Source: Gammaproteobacteria bacterium (GTDB lineage Bacteria; Pseudomonadota; Gammaproteobacteria; Steroidobacterales; Steroidobacteraceae). From it: a DNA stretch of 60,385 nt. Location: contig JANYLH010000041.1 of the NCBI GenBank assembly GCA_025357915.1, forward strand, positions 1 through 60,385. The letters are read 5' to 3'. This document shows positions 36,136-47,300 of this stretch, piece after piece (positions within the stretch are counted from its first letter, which is position 1; every line of letters starts with the position of its first letter). A model generated the notes under the pieces. That model was not told the origin of the DNA. It saw nothing but the letters and a program-made list of their open reading frames with translations, and did no database searches. The position numbers and the translations under genes were made by a program.

Positions 36136-36860
36136 GCCGCAGCGGGTTGCGCGCCCAGCTGGCGTGCGGCTACCTGCTGCACCAGCGCCCCTACCGCGAC
36201 AGCAGCCTGATCGTCGAACTGTTCGTGCGCGATCACGGGCGCCTGTGCGCCTTCGCGCACGCGGCGCGCGGACCGCGCAGCCGCTTTGCGGCACTGCAGC
36301 CGTTCCGGCCGCTGCTCCTGTCCTGGAGCGGGCGCGGTGAAGCGCCGGCGCTCACGGCCGCCGAAGCCGACGGCCCGCCGCCCCCGGCGCTGGCTCCGGA
36401 CCGCGTCCTCAGCGCCTTCTATCTCAACGAGCTGCTGCTCAAGCTCACGGTGCCGCACGATCCGCAACCGGAACTGCACGCGCACTATGCGGCGACGCTT
36501 GCGCGGCTCCGTGCCGGCGAGCCGCTCGAGGAGGTGCTGCGGCACTTCGAGAAGTGCCTGCTCGAACTGCTGGGCTACGGGACCGACCTGCGCTTCGAGG
36601 CGGATGGCCGCGCGGTGGCACCCGACGCGTATTATCATTTCCGTCCGGGAGCAGGACTGTGGCCGGCCGCCGCCGCGGAGGGTGCGGTGCCGGGCCGCGT
36701 GTTGCTGGCGCTGGCCGCGGACGAACCGCTGGGCGATCCGCTGGAGCAGCGCCAGGCGCGAGCGGTGCTGCGCGCTGCGCTCGATCACTGTCTCGACGGC
36801 CGCGAACTTCGCGTCCGCACCGTTGCGCGTGCGGTCGCCAGAATGGAGCGATCAGCCTGA
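36132..36860 (+). CDS. recO: DNA repair protein RecO
   Basis: 242 residues with an N-terminal OB fold ([25 protein letters not shown] in parts) and a helical C-terminal domain containing [15 protein letters not shown]. It loads RecA on SSB-coated DNA with RecR. Position after era is the conserved gammaproteobacterial order. The TGATG junction couples it to pdxJ. Confidence 0.94.
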   Translation: MSRSGLRAQLACGYLLHQRPYRDSSLIVELFVRDHGRLCAFAHAARGPRSRFAALQPFRPLLLSWSGRGEAPALTAAEADGPPPPALAPDRVLSAFYLNELLLKLTVPHDPQPELHAHYAATLARLRAGEPLEEVLRHFEKCLLELLGYGTDLRFEADGRAVAPDAYYHFRPGAGLWPAAAAEGAVPGRVLLALAADEPLGDPLEQRQARAVLRAALDHCLDGRELRVRTVARAVARMERSA

Positions 36861-37591
36861 TGGGTGCACAACTTGAACTGGGCGTGAATATCGATCACGT
36901 CGCCACGCTGCGCCAGCAGCGCGGCACCCGCTATCCTGATCCGGTGCACGCCGCGCTGATCGCCGAGCAGGCGGGCGCCGACAACATCACGCTGCACCTG
37001 CGCGAGGACCGGCGCCACATCCAGGAGCGCGACGTGCGCGCGCTGCGCGGGCTGCTGGCCACGCGCATGAACCTGGAAATGGCGGCCACCGCGCCGATGC
37101 TGGCGTTCGCCTGCGAGATCCAGCCAGCGGACTGCTGCCTGGTGCCCGAGCGCCGCGCCGAACTGACCACCGAGGGCGGCCTCGACGTGCGCGGCGGCAT
37201 GGCCACGATCAGGCCCGCCTGCGGGCAACTGGCGGCGGCGGGTGTGCGCGTCGCGTTGTTCATTGACCCGGAGCTGGAGCAGATCGATGCTGCGGCGGAG
37301 GCCGGCGCCAGCGTGATCGAACTGCACACCGGCGAGTACGCCGAGTCCAGTGGGACGCAGCAGGCGCAGCAGCTCGAGCGGCTACGGCTCGCCGCGCGAC
37401 ACGGCGTCTCGCGCCGGCTCGAGGTGCATGCGGGGCACGGCCTCAACTACCGCAACGTCGGTCCGGTAGCCGCCATCGCCGAGATTACCGAGCTCAATAT
37501 CGGCCACGCGATCATCGCCCAGGCCGTGTTCGACGGGCTCGGCTCGGCGGTGCGCGAGATGCGCGCGCAGATGCAACGCGCGCGCCGATGA
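36860..37591 (+). CDS. pdxJ: Pyridoxine 5'-phosphate synthase
   Basis: 243 residues. [22 protein letters not shown] opens the TIM barrel (seen in two halves), [13 protein letters not shown] binds substrate and [13 protein letters not shown] closes the active site. It condenses 1-deoxyxylulose 5-phosphate with amino-hydroxyacetone phosphate to make vitamin B6. ATG at 36860 overlaps the recO stop. Confidence 0.96.
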   Translation: MGAQLELGVNIDHVATLRQQRGTRYPDPVHAALIAEQAGADNITLHLREDRRHIQERDVRALRGLLATRMNLEMAATAPMLAFACEIQPADCCLVPERRAELTTEGGLDVRGGMATIRPACGQLAAAGVRVALFIDPELEQIDAAAEAGASVIELHTGEYAESSGTQQAQQLERLRLAARHGVSRRLEVHAGHGLNYRNVGPVAAIAEITELNIGHAIIAQAVFDGLGSAVREMRAQMQRARR

Positions 37592-38076
37592 TCTACGGGA
37601 TCGGCGTCGATGTCCTCAGGCAGGAGCGCATCGAGCGCACTTACCGGCGCTTTGGCAGGCGCTTTGTCGATCACCTGTTGATGCCGGCCGAGCGCGCCCA
37701 GCTCGAGCGCACCCAGCGTCCGGCGCGGTTTTTGGCCATGCATTTCGCCGCGAAGGAGGCCGTGGTCAAGGCCATGGGCACCGGCTTTGCGCACGGCGTG
37801 TGGATCCGTGACGTCGGCACCGTGCAGAACCGGTGGGGCAAGCCCGAAGTTGTCTATTCCGCGCGCGGCGAGCGGCTGCGCCGCAAGTTGGGCATCGGCG
37901 CCGGGCATGTCACGCTCACTGACGAGGCCGGCCTCGTGGTCGCGGTCGCCGTGCTGATGGCGGCGTCGAAGCGCCGCGCCAAGCCCAAGCCCAAGCCCAA
38001 GCCCAAGCCCAAGCCCAAGCCCAAGCCCAAGCCCGGGGCCAGGCGCAGGCCCGCACGCGGGGCCGCGCGCAAGTGA
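37588..38076 (+). CDS. acpS: Holo-ACP synthase with Lys-Pro repeat tail
   Basis: Loads phosphopantetheine on fatty-acid ACP. Residues 1-127 are a complete AcpS: GIGVDVL with D8, and [16 protein letters not shown] with the Mg-binding Glu. An unusual tail of about 35 residues follows: nine Lys-Pro pairs, then an Arg/Ala-rich end. Normal AcpS proteins stop near residue 125. The tail is encoded by a perfect hexanucleotide repeat (37981-38034), so its length can change in frame. It starts at ATG 37588 (overlap with pdxJ) and its stop overlaps the exonuclease GTG. Confidence 0.93.
   Translation: MIYGIGVDVLRQERIERTYRRFGRRFVDHLLMPAERAQLERTQRPARFLAMHFAAKEAVVKAMGTGFAHGVWIRDVGTVQNRWGKPEVVYSARGERLRRKLGIGAGHVTLTDEAGLVVAVAVLMAASKRRAKPKPKPKPKPKPKPKPKPGARRRPARGAARK
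37981..38034 (+). repeat. Nine perfect tandem copies of AAGCCC in acpS
   Basis: 54 bp of the 6-bp unit AAGCCC, nine copies without error, coding (Lys-Pro)9. A 6-bp unit keeps frame when copies are gained or lost. The purity of the array suggests a recent expansion or active slippage. Confidence 0.97.
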
Positions 38077-38849
38077 ATCGGCTGGTGTTCGACATCGAGA
38101 CGGTGCCGGACGTTGAGCTTGGCCGGCGCGTGCTGGGCCTCGAGGGCTTGAGTGACGCACAGGTCGCGAAGGCCATGTACACGGCGCGCCGCCAGGAGAA
38201 CGGCAGTGATTTCCTGCCGCTGGAGCAGCACAAGGTGGTCGCGATCTCTTGCGTGCTGCGCAGCCGCGAGCAGCTCAAGGTCTGGAGCCTCGGTGACCTG
38301 CAATCGAGCGAAGCAGAGCTGATCGCCCGCTTCTTTGACGGCATCGAAAAATATACGCCCGACCTCGTTTCCTGGAATGGCAGCGGCTTCGACCTGCCGG
38401 TGCTCCACTACCGCGCGCTCAAGGCCGGCGTGCAGGCGCCACGTTACTGGGAGACCGGCGAAGAGGACACCAGCTTCCGCTTCAACAACTATCTGAGCCG
38501 CTATCACTGGCGCCACCTTGACCTGATGGATGTGTTGTCGAGCTTCCAGGGCCGCGCACGGGCTTCGCTTGCCGACATGGCCGCGCTGCTGGGGCTGCCC
38601 GGCAAGCTCGGTTTCTCGGGCGCGCAGGTCTGGGACGCGGTGCTCGCCGGGCAGCTCGTGCAGGTGCGCAATTACTGCGAGACCGACGTGCTCAACACTT
38701 TCCTGGTGCTGCTGCGCTTCGAGTTGTTTCGCGGCCGCCTCGACCCCGCCGCGTACCAGCAGGAGCTCGAGCGGCTGCGCGAGCTGCTGCGGGCTTCGCC
38801 CGAGGCGCACCACCGGCAGTTCCTGCAGGCCTGGGAGAGCGTGATTTGA
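38073..38849 (+). CDS. Predicted 3'-5' exonuclease, PolB-exonuclease-like
   Basis: 258 residues. LVFDIETVPD is the ExoI DxE motif, LVSWNGSGFDLPVLHYR is ExoII, and VRNYCETDVLNTFLV is ExoIII with YxxxD-like spacing. This matches the DnaQ-fold family described as related to the PolB exonuclease domain. No polymerase domain is present. It probably acts in DNA repair or RNA/DNA trimming. GTG at 38073 overlaps the acpS stop. Confidence 0.88.
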   Translation: MNRLVFDIETVPDVELGRRVLGLEGLSDAQVAKAMYTARRQENGSDFLPLEQHKVVAISCVLRSREQLKVWSLGDLQSSEAELIARFFDGIEKYTPDLVSWNGSGFDLPVLHYRALKAGVQAPRYWETGEEDTSFRFNNYLSRYHWRHLDLMDVLSSFQGRARASLADMAALLGLPGKLGFSGAQVWDAVLAGQLVQVRNYCETDVLNTFLVLLRFELFRGRLDPAAYQQELERLRELLRASPEAHHRQFLQAWESVI

Positions 38850-40171
38850 AGCGGCGCGAACCGGCGGTTGCCGAGACCGGCCGGGTGGACTCGCTCAACC
38901 ACGAGGGCGAAGGCGTGGTGCGGGGCGGCAAGACCGCCTTCGTCGGCGGCGCCTTGCCCGGCGAAACCGTGAGCTTCGTCCGCCGCCGGCACCATCGCCA
39001 GCACGATGAAGCGGAACTGGTCGCCGTGCTCGAGCCCGCAGCGGAGCGGGTGGCGCCGCGCTGCGCGCATTTCGGGGTCTGCGGCGGCTGCGCTCTCCAG
39101 CACCTCGACAGCGCCGCGCAGCTGGCGATCAAGCAGCAGCAGCTGCGCGAGAGCCTCGAGCGCGTTGGCCGCGTGGCGCCGCGCGAATGGCTGGCACCAC
39201 TTAACGGGCCGCAGTGGCAATACCGGCGGCGCGCGCGCCTCGGCGCCCGTTTCGTGCACGCGCGCGGCCGCTCCATGGTCGGGTTTCGCGAAAGGTTCTC
39301 GAGCCACGTGGCGGAGCTGGAGCGGTGCGAAGTGCTGGCTGAGCCGGTGGGCGCGCTGCTGGCGCCGCTGGGCGCGTTGTTCACCGCCCTCACGATCCGC
39401 GAGCGCGTGCCGCAGGTCGAGGTCGCCATCGCGGAGACGGCGGTGGTGCTGGTGATCCGGGTGCTCGACGCGCCGACCGCGGCCGACGAGCAATTGTTGC
39501 TGGAGTTCGAGCGCGCGCATGCGGTGCGCATTTTCTTGCAGCCCGCCGGCCTGGCTTCGGTGCGACCGCTGCGGGAGCCGGCGGTGGCGCTCGAATACAC
39601 GCTGCCGCAGTTCGCCGTGCGGGTGCGGTTCGAGCCCAGCGATTTCATCCAGGTGAACGCCGAGCTCAACCGCGCGCTGGTCGGACGGGTGGTCGAGCTG
39701 CTGCAGCTTGACGCGCAATCGCGGGTTCTGGACCTGTACTGCGGTCTGGGCAATTTCACGCTGCCCATGGCGCGCCGCGCGGCGACCGTGGTCGGCGTCG
39801 AGGGCGAGGCCTCGCTGGTGGCGCGCGCCCGTGACAATGCGGCGCTCAACGGCATCGGCAACGCCGAGTTCTTCAGCGCCAACCTCGCCGACGCCGAGGT
39901 CGGCGCCGCGCCCTGGGCTGGCCGGGAATACACCCACGTGTTGCTCGATCCGCCGCGCGTTGGCGCCCGCGAAGTACTGCCGCTGCTCAAGCGCGTCGGC
40001 GCGCGGCGCCTGGTCTATGTCTCCTGTCATCCGGGGAGCCTGGCGCGCGACCTGGGAATCCTGGTGCATGAACTGGGTTTCGAACTGCTCGCAGCGGGCG
40101 TCGCCGACATGTTTCCGCAGACCACGCACGTCGAGTCGCTGGCCGTGCTGGCGCCGGGTGGACGCCGTTGA
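38846..40171 (+). CDS. rlmD: 23S rRNA (uracil-1939-C5) methyltransferase
   Basis: 441 residues. An N-terminal TRAM domain is followed by a Cys cluster (CAHFGVCGGCALQHL, near 75-89, with a further Cys at the usual place for the [4Fe-4S]). The SAM site is VLDLYCGLGNFTLPMA and the catalytic Cys is in VYVSCHPGSLARD. It starts at TTG 38846, overlapping the exonuclease stop. Standard RlmD/RumA length and motifs. Confidence 0.94.
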   Translation: MKRREPAVAETGRVDSLNHEGEGVVRGGKTAFVGGALPGETVSFVRRRHHRQHDEAELVAVLEPAAERVAPRCAHFGVCGGCALQHLDSAAQLAIKQQQLRESLERVGRVAPREWLAPLNGPQWQYRRRARLGARFVHARGRSMVGFRERFSSHVAELERCEVLAEPVGALLAPLGALFTALTIRERVPQVEVAIAETAVVLVIRVLDAPTAADEQLLLEFERAHAVRIFLQPAGLASVRPLREPAVALEYTLPQFAVRVRFEPSDFIQVNAELNRALVGRVVELLQLDAQSRVLDLYCGLGNFTLPMARRAATVVGVEGEASLVARARDNAALNGIGNAEFFSANLADAEVGAAPWAGREYTHVLLDPPRVGAREVLPLLKRVGARRLVYVSCHPGSLARDLGILVHELGFELLAAGVADMFPQTTHVESLAVLAPGGRR

Positions 40172-40172
40172 C

Positions 40173-40235
40173 GTGCCGCGGTGGGACTTGGCTGCCCGGG
40201 TGCGCCACAATTGGCGTCCTGACTTCCTGGAGTGA
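40173..40235 (+). CDS. Possible 20-residue ORF before nagZ
   Basis: GTG at 40173 begins a 20-residue frame ending PDFLE, with the TGA lying in the nagZ ribosome-binding region (GGAG, spacing 8). It has no recognisable family. It may only be leader sequence; I record it because its stop and the nagZ start are close enough for coupling. Confidence 0.15.
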   Translation: MPRWDLAARVRHNWRPDFLE

Positions 40236-40238
40236 GCC

Positions 40239-41279
40239 ATGACGCTGGGACCGCTGATGGTCGATCTCGCCGGGCAGGAGCTGAGCGCGCAGGACCACGA
40301 GGTGCTCGCGCATCCGCTGGTCGGGAGCGTCATCCTGTTTACGCGCAACTACGCCGATCCGGCGCAGCTGCTGCGGCTGGTGGCGCAGATTCACGCGGTA
40401 CGGAGCCCACGGTTGCTGGTCGCGGTCGATCATGAAGGCGGGCGCGTGCAGCGCTTCCGCACCGGTTTCACGCCACTCCCGCCGCTGCGGCTGATCGGCC
40501 ACCAGTACGACCTTGACCGGGGAGCGGGCCTGGAACTGGCGCGGCGCCACGGCTGGCTCATGGCCTCCGAACTGCTGGCCTGCGGCCTCGACATCTCCTT
40601 CGCGCCCTGCGTCGATCTCGACTACGGGTTCTCGGCAGTGATCGGCGACCGGGCGTTTCACGGCCGCGCCGCCGCGGTCGGCGACCTGGCGGTTGCCTAC
40701 ATGCACGGTATGCGCGACGCCGGCATGGCGGCCACGGCCAAGCATTTCCCTGGTCACGGGGCGGTAGTCGCCGATTCGCACCTGGCCCTGCCGGTCGACC
40801 GCCGCGAGTTGCTCGACCTGGCGGAGGAACTGACTCCGTACCGCCGCCTGATCGACAACGGCCTGCCGGCCGTGATGGTCGCGCATATCCTGTTTCCGAA
40901 GGTCGATACGCTGCCCGCGAGCCTGTCGCGCCGCTGGATCGGGGAGGTATTGCGCGGCCAGCTGGGGTTTTCCGGCACCGTGTTCGCCGACGACCTGTCG
41001 ATGGCCGGAGCCGCCAGCTGCGGCGACATCCTTGCGCGCGCCACGCAGGCGCTGGCGGCGGGGTGCGATGTGCTGCCGGTGTGCAACTCGCGCCCCAGCG
41101 TGCTGCGGCTCCTGGCCGAGTTGCACGTGGTCCCCGACCCGGCCTCGCACCTGCGCCAGGCGCGCCTGCGCGCCCACACGCACCCGGAGCGGAGCGCGGT
41201 GCTCGCTTCCGATCACTGGCGCGTCTGTCGTGAATCGCTCGAGCGTTGCGTACAGCCGCCGGCGCTGAAATTCACGTGA
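40239..41279 (+). CDS. nagZ: Beta-N-acetylhexosaminidase
   Basis: 346 residues, glycoside hydrolase family 3. VAVDHEGGRVQRFR, the catalytic His loop KHFPGHGAVVADSH and the nucleophile Asp in FADDLSMAGA are all present. It removes GlcNAc from muropeptides in cell-wall recycling (cytoplasmic; no signal peptide). The stop is overlapped by the LOV-like PAS gene. Confidence 0.95.
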   Translation: MTLGPLMVDLAGQELSAQDHEVLAHPLVGSVILFTRNYADPAQLLRLVAQIHAVRSPRLLVAVDHEGGRVQRFRTGFTPLPPLRLIGHQYDLDRGAGLELARRHGWLMASELLACGLDISFAPCVDLDYGFSAVIGDRAFHGRAAAVGDLAVAYMHGMRDAGMAATAKHFPGHGAVVADSHLALPVDRRELLDLAEELTPYRRLIDNGLPAVMVAHILFPKVDTLPASLSRRWIGEVLRGQLGFSGTVFADDLSMAGAASCGDILARATQALAAGCDVLPVCNSRPSVLRLLAELHVVPDPASHLRQARLRAHTHPERSAVLASDHWRVCRESLERCVQPPALKFT

Positions 41280-42220
41280 GTACGCAGCACGAGTGGCCGA
41301 TGGAGTTTCTCCGCCGCGTAATCGATGCAGCGCCCGAAGGCATCGTGATCTGCGCCGTCGGGGCGGCCGATCATCCGGTGGTCTATGTCAACGCGGCCTT
41401 TGAGCGCTTGAGCGGCTACACGGCCGTTGAATTACTGGGCGCGGACCTGCGGTCGCTCCAGGGGAGCGACCGCGACCAGGAGGGGCGGGCGCGGCTGCGC
41501 GCGGCGCTGGGGCAGGGCACGGGCACGCGCGCGCTGCTGCGCAACTATCGCAAGGATGGCACGCAGTTCTGGAATGAGGTGTTCATCGAACCGATCCGCG
41601 ACGCCGGGGGCGCGATAACGCATTTCGTGGGTTTCCACCGCGACGTCGGCGAGCGCGAGCGCGCGGCCGGCGCGCGCGCGGCCGGGGGGCTACCCGCCTG
41701 GATGCGCGAGGACCGGCTTACCGGGCTGTACACGCGCGCCTATTTCGAGGAACTGCTGCGCCACGACTGGCAGAACGCGCTGCGCGAGGGCCGACACTTG
41801 AGCGTGCTGATGTTCGATTTCGTGGCGCTGGGAGCCTACAACGACACCTTCGGGCGCCAGGCGGCCGACGCCTGCATCCGCCGCCTGGCCGGCGTGATCA
41901 GCGCCTGCTTCCGCCGCGGTTCCGACCTCGTGGCGCGCTGGGAGGGCGGCACTGTGGTAGCGCTGGCCCGCAGCACCGAGGCCGCGAACCTCGAGAATTT
42001 TGCGCACATGATCACGCAGCGGGTCCTGGAACAGCGCATCCACCACCCGCGCGCGGCGCCTGGCAAGTACGTGGCCATGAGTGCCTGTGTCGCCACGCTC
42101 AAGCCCGCGCCCAAGCTCCAGCCCGAACAGCTTCTGCGGGGGGCCGAGCGGGCGTTGGCGCGCGCCCGCGCCGACCCGACCGGACGCATTGTCACGGCTA
42201 GCGGCAAGGACTTTGGCTAG
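41276..42220 (+). CDS. LOV-like PAS domain with degenerate GGDEF domain
   Basis: 314 residues. The PAS domain (about 5-125) has the LOV layout NAAFERLSGYTAVELLGADL, then RSLQG, then NYRKDGTQFWNE and FVGFHRDV. The motif GxNCRFLQ reads GADLRSLQG (55-63), so the flavin-adduct cysteine is Leu58. The C-terminal half (from about 145, DRLTGLYTRAYFEELL) is a GGDEF fold in which the active site reads EGGTV (223-227) after RW. Neither photocycling by cysteine adduct nor cyclase activity is expected. It could act as a flavin- or protein-binding sensor. GTG at 41276 overlaps the nagZ stop. Confidence 0.88.
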   Translation: MSTQHEWPMEFLRRVIDAAPEGIVICAVGAADHPVVYVNAAFERLSGYTAVELLGADLRSLQGSDRDQEGRARLRAALGQGTGTRALLRNYRKDGTQFWNEVFIEPIRDAGGAITHFVGFHRDVGERERAAGARAAGGLPAWMREDRLTGLYTRAYFEELLRHDWQNALREGRHLSVLMFDFVALGAYNDTFGRQAADACIRRLAGVISACFRRGSDLVARWEGGTVVALARSTEAANLENFAHMITQRVLEQRIHHPRAAPGKYVAMSACVATLKPAPKLQPEQLLRGAERALARARADPTGRIVTASGKDFG

Positions 42221-42280
42221 CGCGCAGCCCGCAGGAACGATCGCCGGCGAAATCCGGGGCCCCGTGCGCGGCGGGTCGAA

Positions 42281-43669
<1,389 letters not shown>

Positions 43670-43709
43670 ATCAGGCTGCTATCGGCAGCGTTGGCGCCCG
43701 GCTGAAGCG

Positions 43710-44318
43710 CTAGCCCGTACCGCGCGCCGGGTTGACGATGGCGATCACCCCGAAGCCGGGGTGGTCGAAGTAATTCTTCTCGCCGTAGCGGATCTTGCGC
43801 AGCTCGCTCAGCGACCAGACCGGGCCGGTCCCCAGCCGCAGCTCGAACCCGAGATGCAGGAACTGGCCGTGTTCCAGGTAAATGGTGCCGCTGAGGCCGC
43901 TGGCATTGATGCCGAGCTGCTCAAGCGTCAGCCCGAGGTCGCGGGGCCATTCCGTCGCGGTCTGCACCCACGCGGCGTGCGCGAGCACGGTCCACGCGCC
44001 GCTGGCGCGCAGTTTTGAGGCCATGCCGCCAAGCTGCATCTGCCCGGGGTCGAGCGTGCGCAGCACCTCGGGCGGGGTGGTGCCGGGGTCGCTGAGGCGC
44101 TTGAAGCCGCGGCCCTCGGCGCTGGCGCTGAGGTCTTCTCCCGTTGGCGGATCGATGGCGCGGAAAATCAGCACCTCCACCTGGTAGGCGCCGGTATTGG
44201 CTGCGGGCGCGGCCGGCACCGGACGCGCGGCCACCAGCGCCAGCACCAGGGCCAGAGCCAGGGACAGGGCCATGGCCGGGCCTGGTGACAGGAACCTGAT
44301 GATCGGTCGGGCGCTCAT
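43710..44318 (-). CDS. csiV: CsiV-family periplasmic protein
   Basis: 202 residues with a signal peptide (ALSLALALVLALVAARPVPA). YQVEVLIFRAIDPPTGEDL opens the CsiV/DUF2803 domain, and GTIYLEHGQFLHLGFELRL and KIRYGEKNYFDHPGFGVIA close it. In Vibrio CsiV binds peptidoglycan and supports LpoA function. Position after mfd on the same strand is common in gammaproteobacteria. ATG at 44318 fits the signal peptide. Confidence 0.88.
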   Translation of the reverse strand: MSARPIIRFLSPGPAMALSLALALVLALVAARPVPAAPAANTGAYQVEVLIFRAIDPPTGEDLSASAEGRGFKRLSDPGTTPPEVLRTLDPGQMQLGGMASKLRASGAWTVLAHAAWVQTATEWPRDLGLTLEQLGINASGLSGTIYLEHGQFLHLGFELRLGTGPVWSLSELRKIRYGEKNYFDHPGFGVIAIVNPARGTG

Positions 44319-44338
44319 GGGCCTATGGTAGCAGCCCT

Positions 44339-47300
44339 TCACGAGGCAGTGCCGCCGAGCTCCGCCAGCAGCGCCCGCGCGAATTCGAAGCGCGCGGGGA
44401 TGGCGCTGAGCCCGCGGCTGAAGCGCAACTTGAGCGGCCCTTCCATGCGGTAATCGTGCGCCGGGCGCTGGATCAGGCGGATGACCGCCGTAGCGTCCAC
44501 CTTGTTTTCGGCCTCGAAAAGCACGCTGCCACCCTGTGGGCCGAGGTCGAGCCGGCGGACGCCCAGTTCGCGGGCGCGCAGGCGCAATGCGGCAAGCTGC
44601 AGCAGGTGCCCGGCCGGGGCCGGGAGCGGTCCGAAGCGATCGACGAGCTCGCCGCCCATGTCCTGGAGTTCGAGCGCGCCGGCCGCGGCGATGCGCTGGT
44701 AGAGCGAGAGGCGCAGGTGCACGTCGGGCACGAAATCCTCCGGCAGCAGCGCGGGCACATGCAGCCCGACTTCGCTGACCGCGGCCAGCGGCCGCTCGAG
44801 GGCCGGCGTGCGCCCGGCGCGGAACGCTGCCACCGCCTGCTCGAGCATGTCGAGGTACATGGTCAGGCCGACCTCGGTGAGCTCGCCGGTCTGCTGCTCG
44901 CCCAGGAACTCGCCGGCGCCGCGGATCTCCAGGTCGTGCGTGGCAAGCAGGAAACCAGCGCCCAGCTCCTCCATCGATTCGATCGCCTCGAGGCGCTTGG
45001 CGGCGTCGCCGGCGAGCGCGCGGCGCGAGGGTACGATCAGGTAGGCGTAGGCGCGGTGGTGCGAACGGCCGACCCGGCCGCGCAGCTGGTGGAGCTGCGC
45101 GAGGCCCAGGCGGTCGGCGCGATTGATAAGGATGGTGTTCGCGCTCGGCACGTCGATGCCGCTCTCGATGATGGTCGTGCACACCAGCACGTTGAAGCGG
45201 CGGTGGTAGAAGTCGACCATCAGCAGTTCCAGCTCGCGCTCGCGCATCTGGCCGTGACCGATACGTACCTGCGCCTCGGGCACCAGCGCCGCGAACTCGG
45301 CGGCGATCCGTTCGATGGTCTGCACCTCGTTGTGCACGAGGTACACCTGGCCGCCGCGGCGCAGTTCGCGCAACGCCGCCTCGCGCAGCGTCGGGCCGTG
45401 CCACTCGCACACAAAGGTCTTGATCGCCAGGCGCGCGGCCGGCGGCGTGCTGATCAGTGAAAGTTCGCGCAGGCCCCCGAGCGCCATGTTGAGCGTGCGC
45501 GGTATCGGCGTGGCGGTGAGCGTCAGCACGTGCACTTCGGCGCGCAGCGCCTTGAGCCGTTCCTTGTCGCGCACGCCGAAGCGGTGTTCTTCATCGACGA
45601 TCAGCAGCCCGAGATTCTTCGCGCGCGCATCGGCGTGCAACAGCTTGTGCGTGGCGATCAGGATGTCGACCTGGCCGTTCTCGAAACCTGCGAGCACGCT
45701 GTCGGCGTCGCGCGCCGAGCGGAACCGCGACAGCGCCTCGACGCGCACCGGCCAGTCGGCGAAGCGGTCACGGAAACTTTGCATGTGCTGTTCGGCCAGC
45801 AGCGTCGTCGGCACCAGCACCACCACCTGGCGGCCGGACTGCACGGCGACGAAGGCCGCGCGCATGGCCACCTCGGTCTTGCCGAAGCCGACGTCGCCGC
45901 AGACGATACGGTCCATCGGCGTCGGCTTTGCCAGGTCCGCGAGCACACTGACGATCGCCTCGGCCTGGTCCGCGGTTTCCTCGAACGGGAAGGCGTTGGC
46001 AAAGGTCTGGTATTCGAGCTCACCCGCCTGCATTGCGGCAGCATGGTGCGCGTGGCGACGCGCGTGCAGGTCGAGCAGCTCCGCGGCCACGTCGCGCACG
46101 GCCTCGGCGGCACGCCGGCGCGCCCTGGCCCATTGTTCGGTGCCCAGCTTGTGGAGCGGCGCGCTCTCGGGGCTCCCTCCCGCGTAGCGGTTGACGAGGT
46201 GGAGCGAGTGCACCGGCACATAGACGCGGTCGCCATCGCGGTACTCGAGCAGCAGGAATTCGCCGACGTCGCCGCCGATCTCCATGACCTCGAGCCCGAG
46301 GTAGCGTCCGACGCCGTAGGTCTCGTGCACCACCGGTGCGCCGGGCTCGAGGCTCTGCAGATTGCGCAAGATCGTCGCGGGGTCAGCGGCCGCGCGCCGC
46401 CGGCGCCGCTCCTGGCGCGCGCGCGTGCCAAACAGCGCGGTCTCGGCCAGCAGCATGAGCTGTGGGTCACCGAGCGCGAGGCTGCGCACCTCGCCGGCGA
46501 CGATGATGCCGAGTCGCGCGCTGCCGCCGACGAACTGCGCCCAGTCGCTCACCGGACGCGGCTGGCGACCGTGGGCGCTCAGCATCTGGCTGATGACTTC
46601 GCGCCGGCCGGGCGAGTCGGCGGCCAGCAGCACGCGTCCCTGGTACTCCCCGAGGAAGGCCAGCAGCGGCGCCAGTGGTTCCGTGGCGCGGGCGTCGAGC
46701 TTGAAATCGCGCGGCCTGAGGCTGGCGGCGGGCGCCGTGTCATCGCCCGCCGTTTCGGCTGCAGCGTCCGGCGTGGAGAAACGCTCGATGTATACGCGCG
46801 GGTGCAACGCAAGCTGCGCGGCAAGTTCGGCCGCGCTGACGAAGATTTCCGCTGGCGCCAGCAGCGGGCGCTCGATGTCGTGCCGGTATTGTTCATGGCG
46901 CTCGCCAATTGCTCCCCAGGCCGCATCCAGGGCGGCCTCGAGACCCGGATCGGTGGCGAACACCAGGTCGGCGGGCAGGTAATCCATGAGGCTCGCGGTC
47001 GTGTCGAAGAACAGCGGCAGGTAGAACTCGATGCCCGGCGGCGCCAGGCCCTCGCTGACGCCGCGGTAGACGGCCAGCCGCGCCACATCGCCGGCGAAGC
47101 GCAGGCGGAAGCGGCGCCGGAAGTCGCGGACCGCTTCGGCGTCGAGCGGCAGTTCGCGCGCCGGCAGCAGGCGCAGTGAATCGATTGCGCCCTGCGAGCG
47201 CTGTGTTTCCGGGTCAAAGCGGCGGAGCGAGTCGATGCGCTCATCGAGCAGGTCGATGCGCACCGGCAACTCCGTGCCCATCGGCCAGACGTCGAAGAGC

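Noticed and set aside
37981..38034. Possible CRISPR or protein-binding repeat array
   Set aside because: Units are 6 bp, contiguous and without spacers; it is a coding microsatellite.
37447..38160. Minus-strand frame with a Gly-Leu repeat opposite acpS
   Set aside because: The repeat is only the reverse complement of the AAGCCC array; AcpS motifs are on the plus strand.
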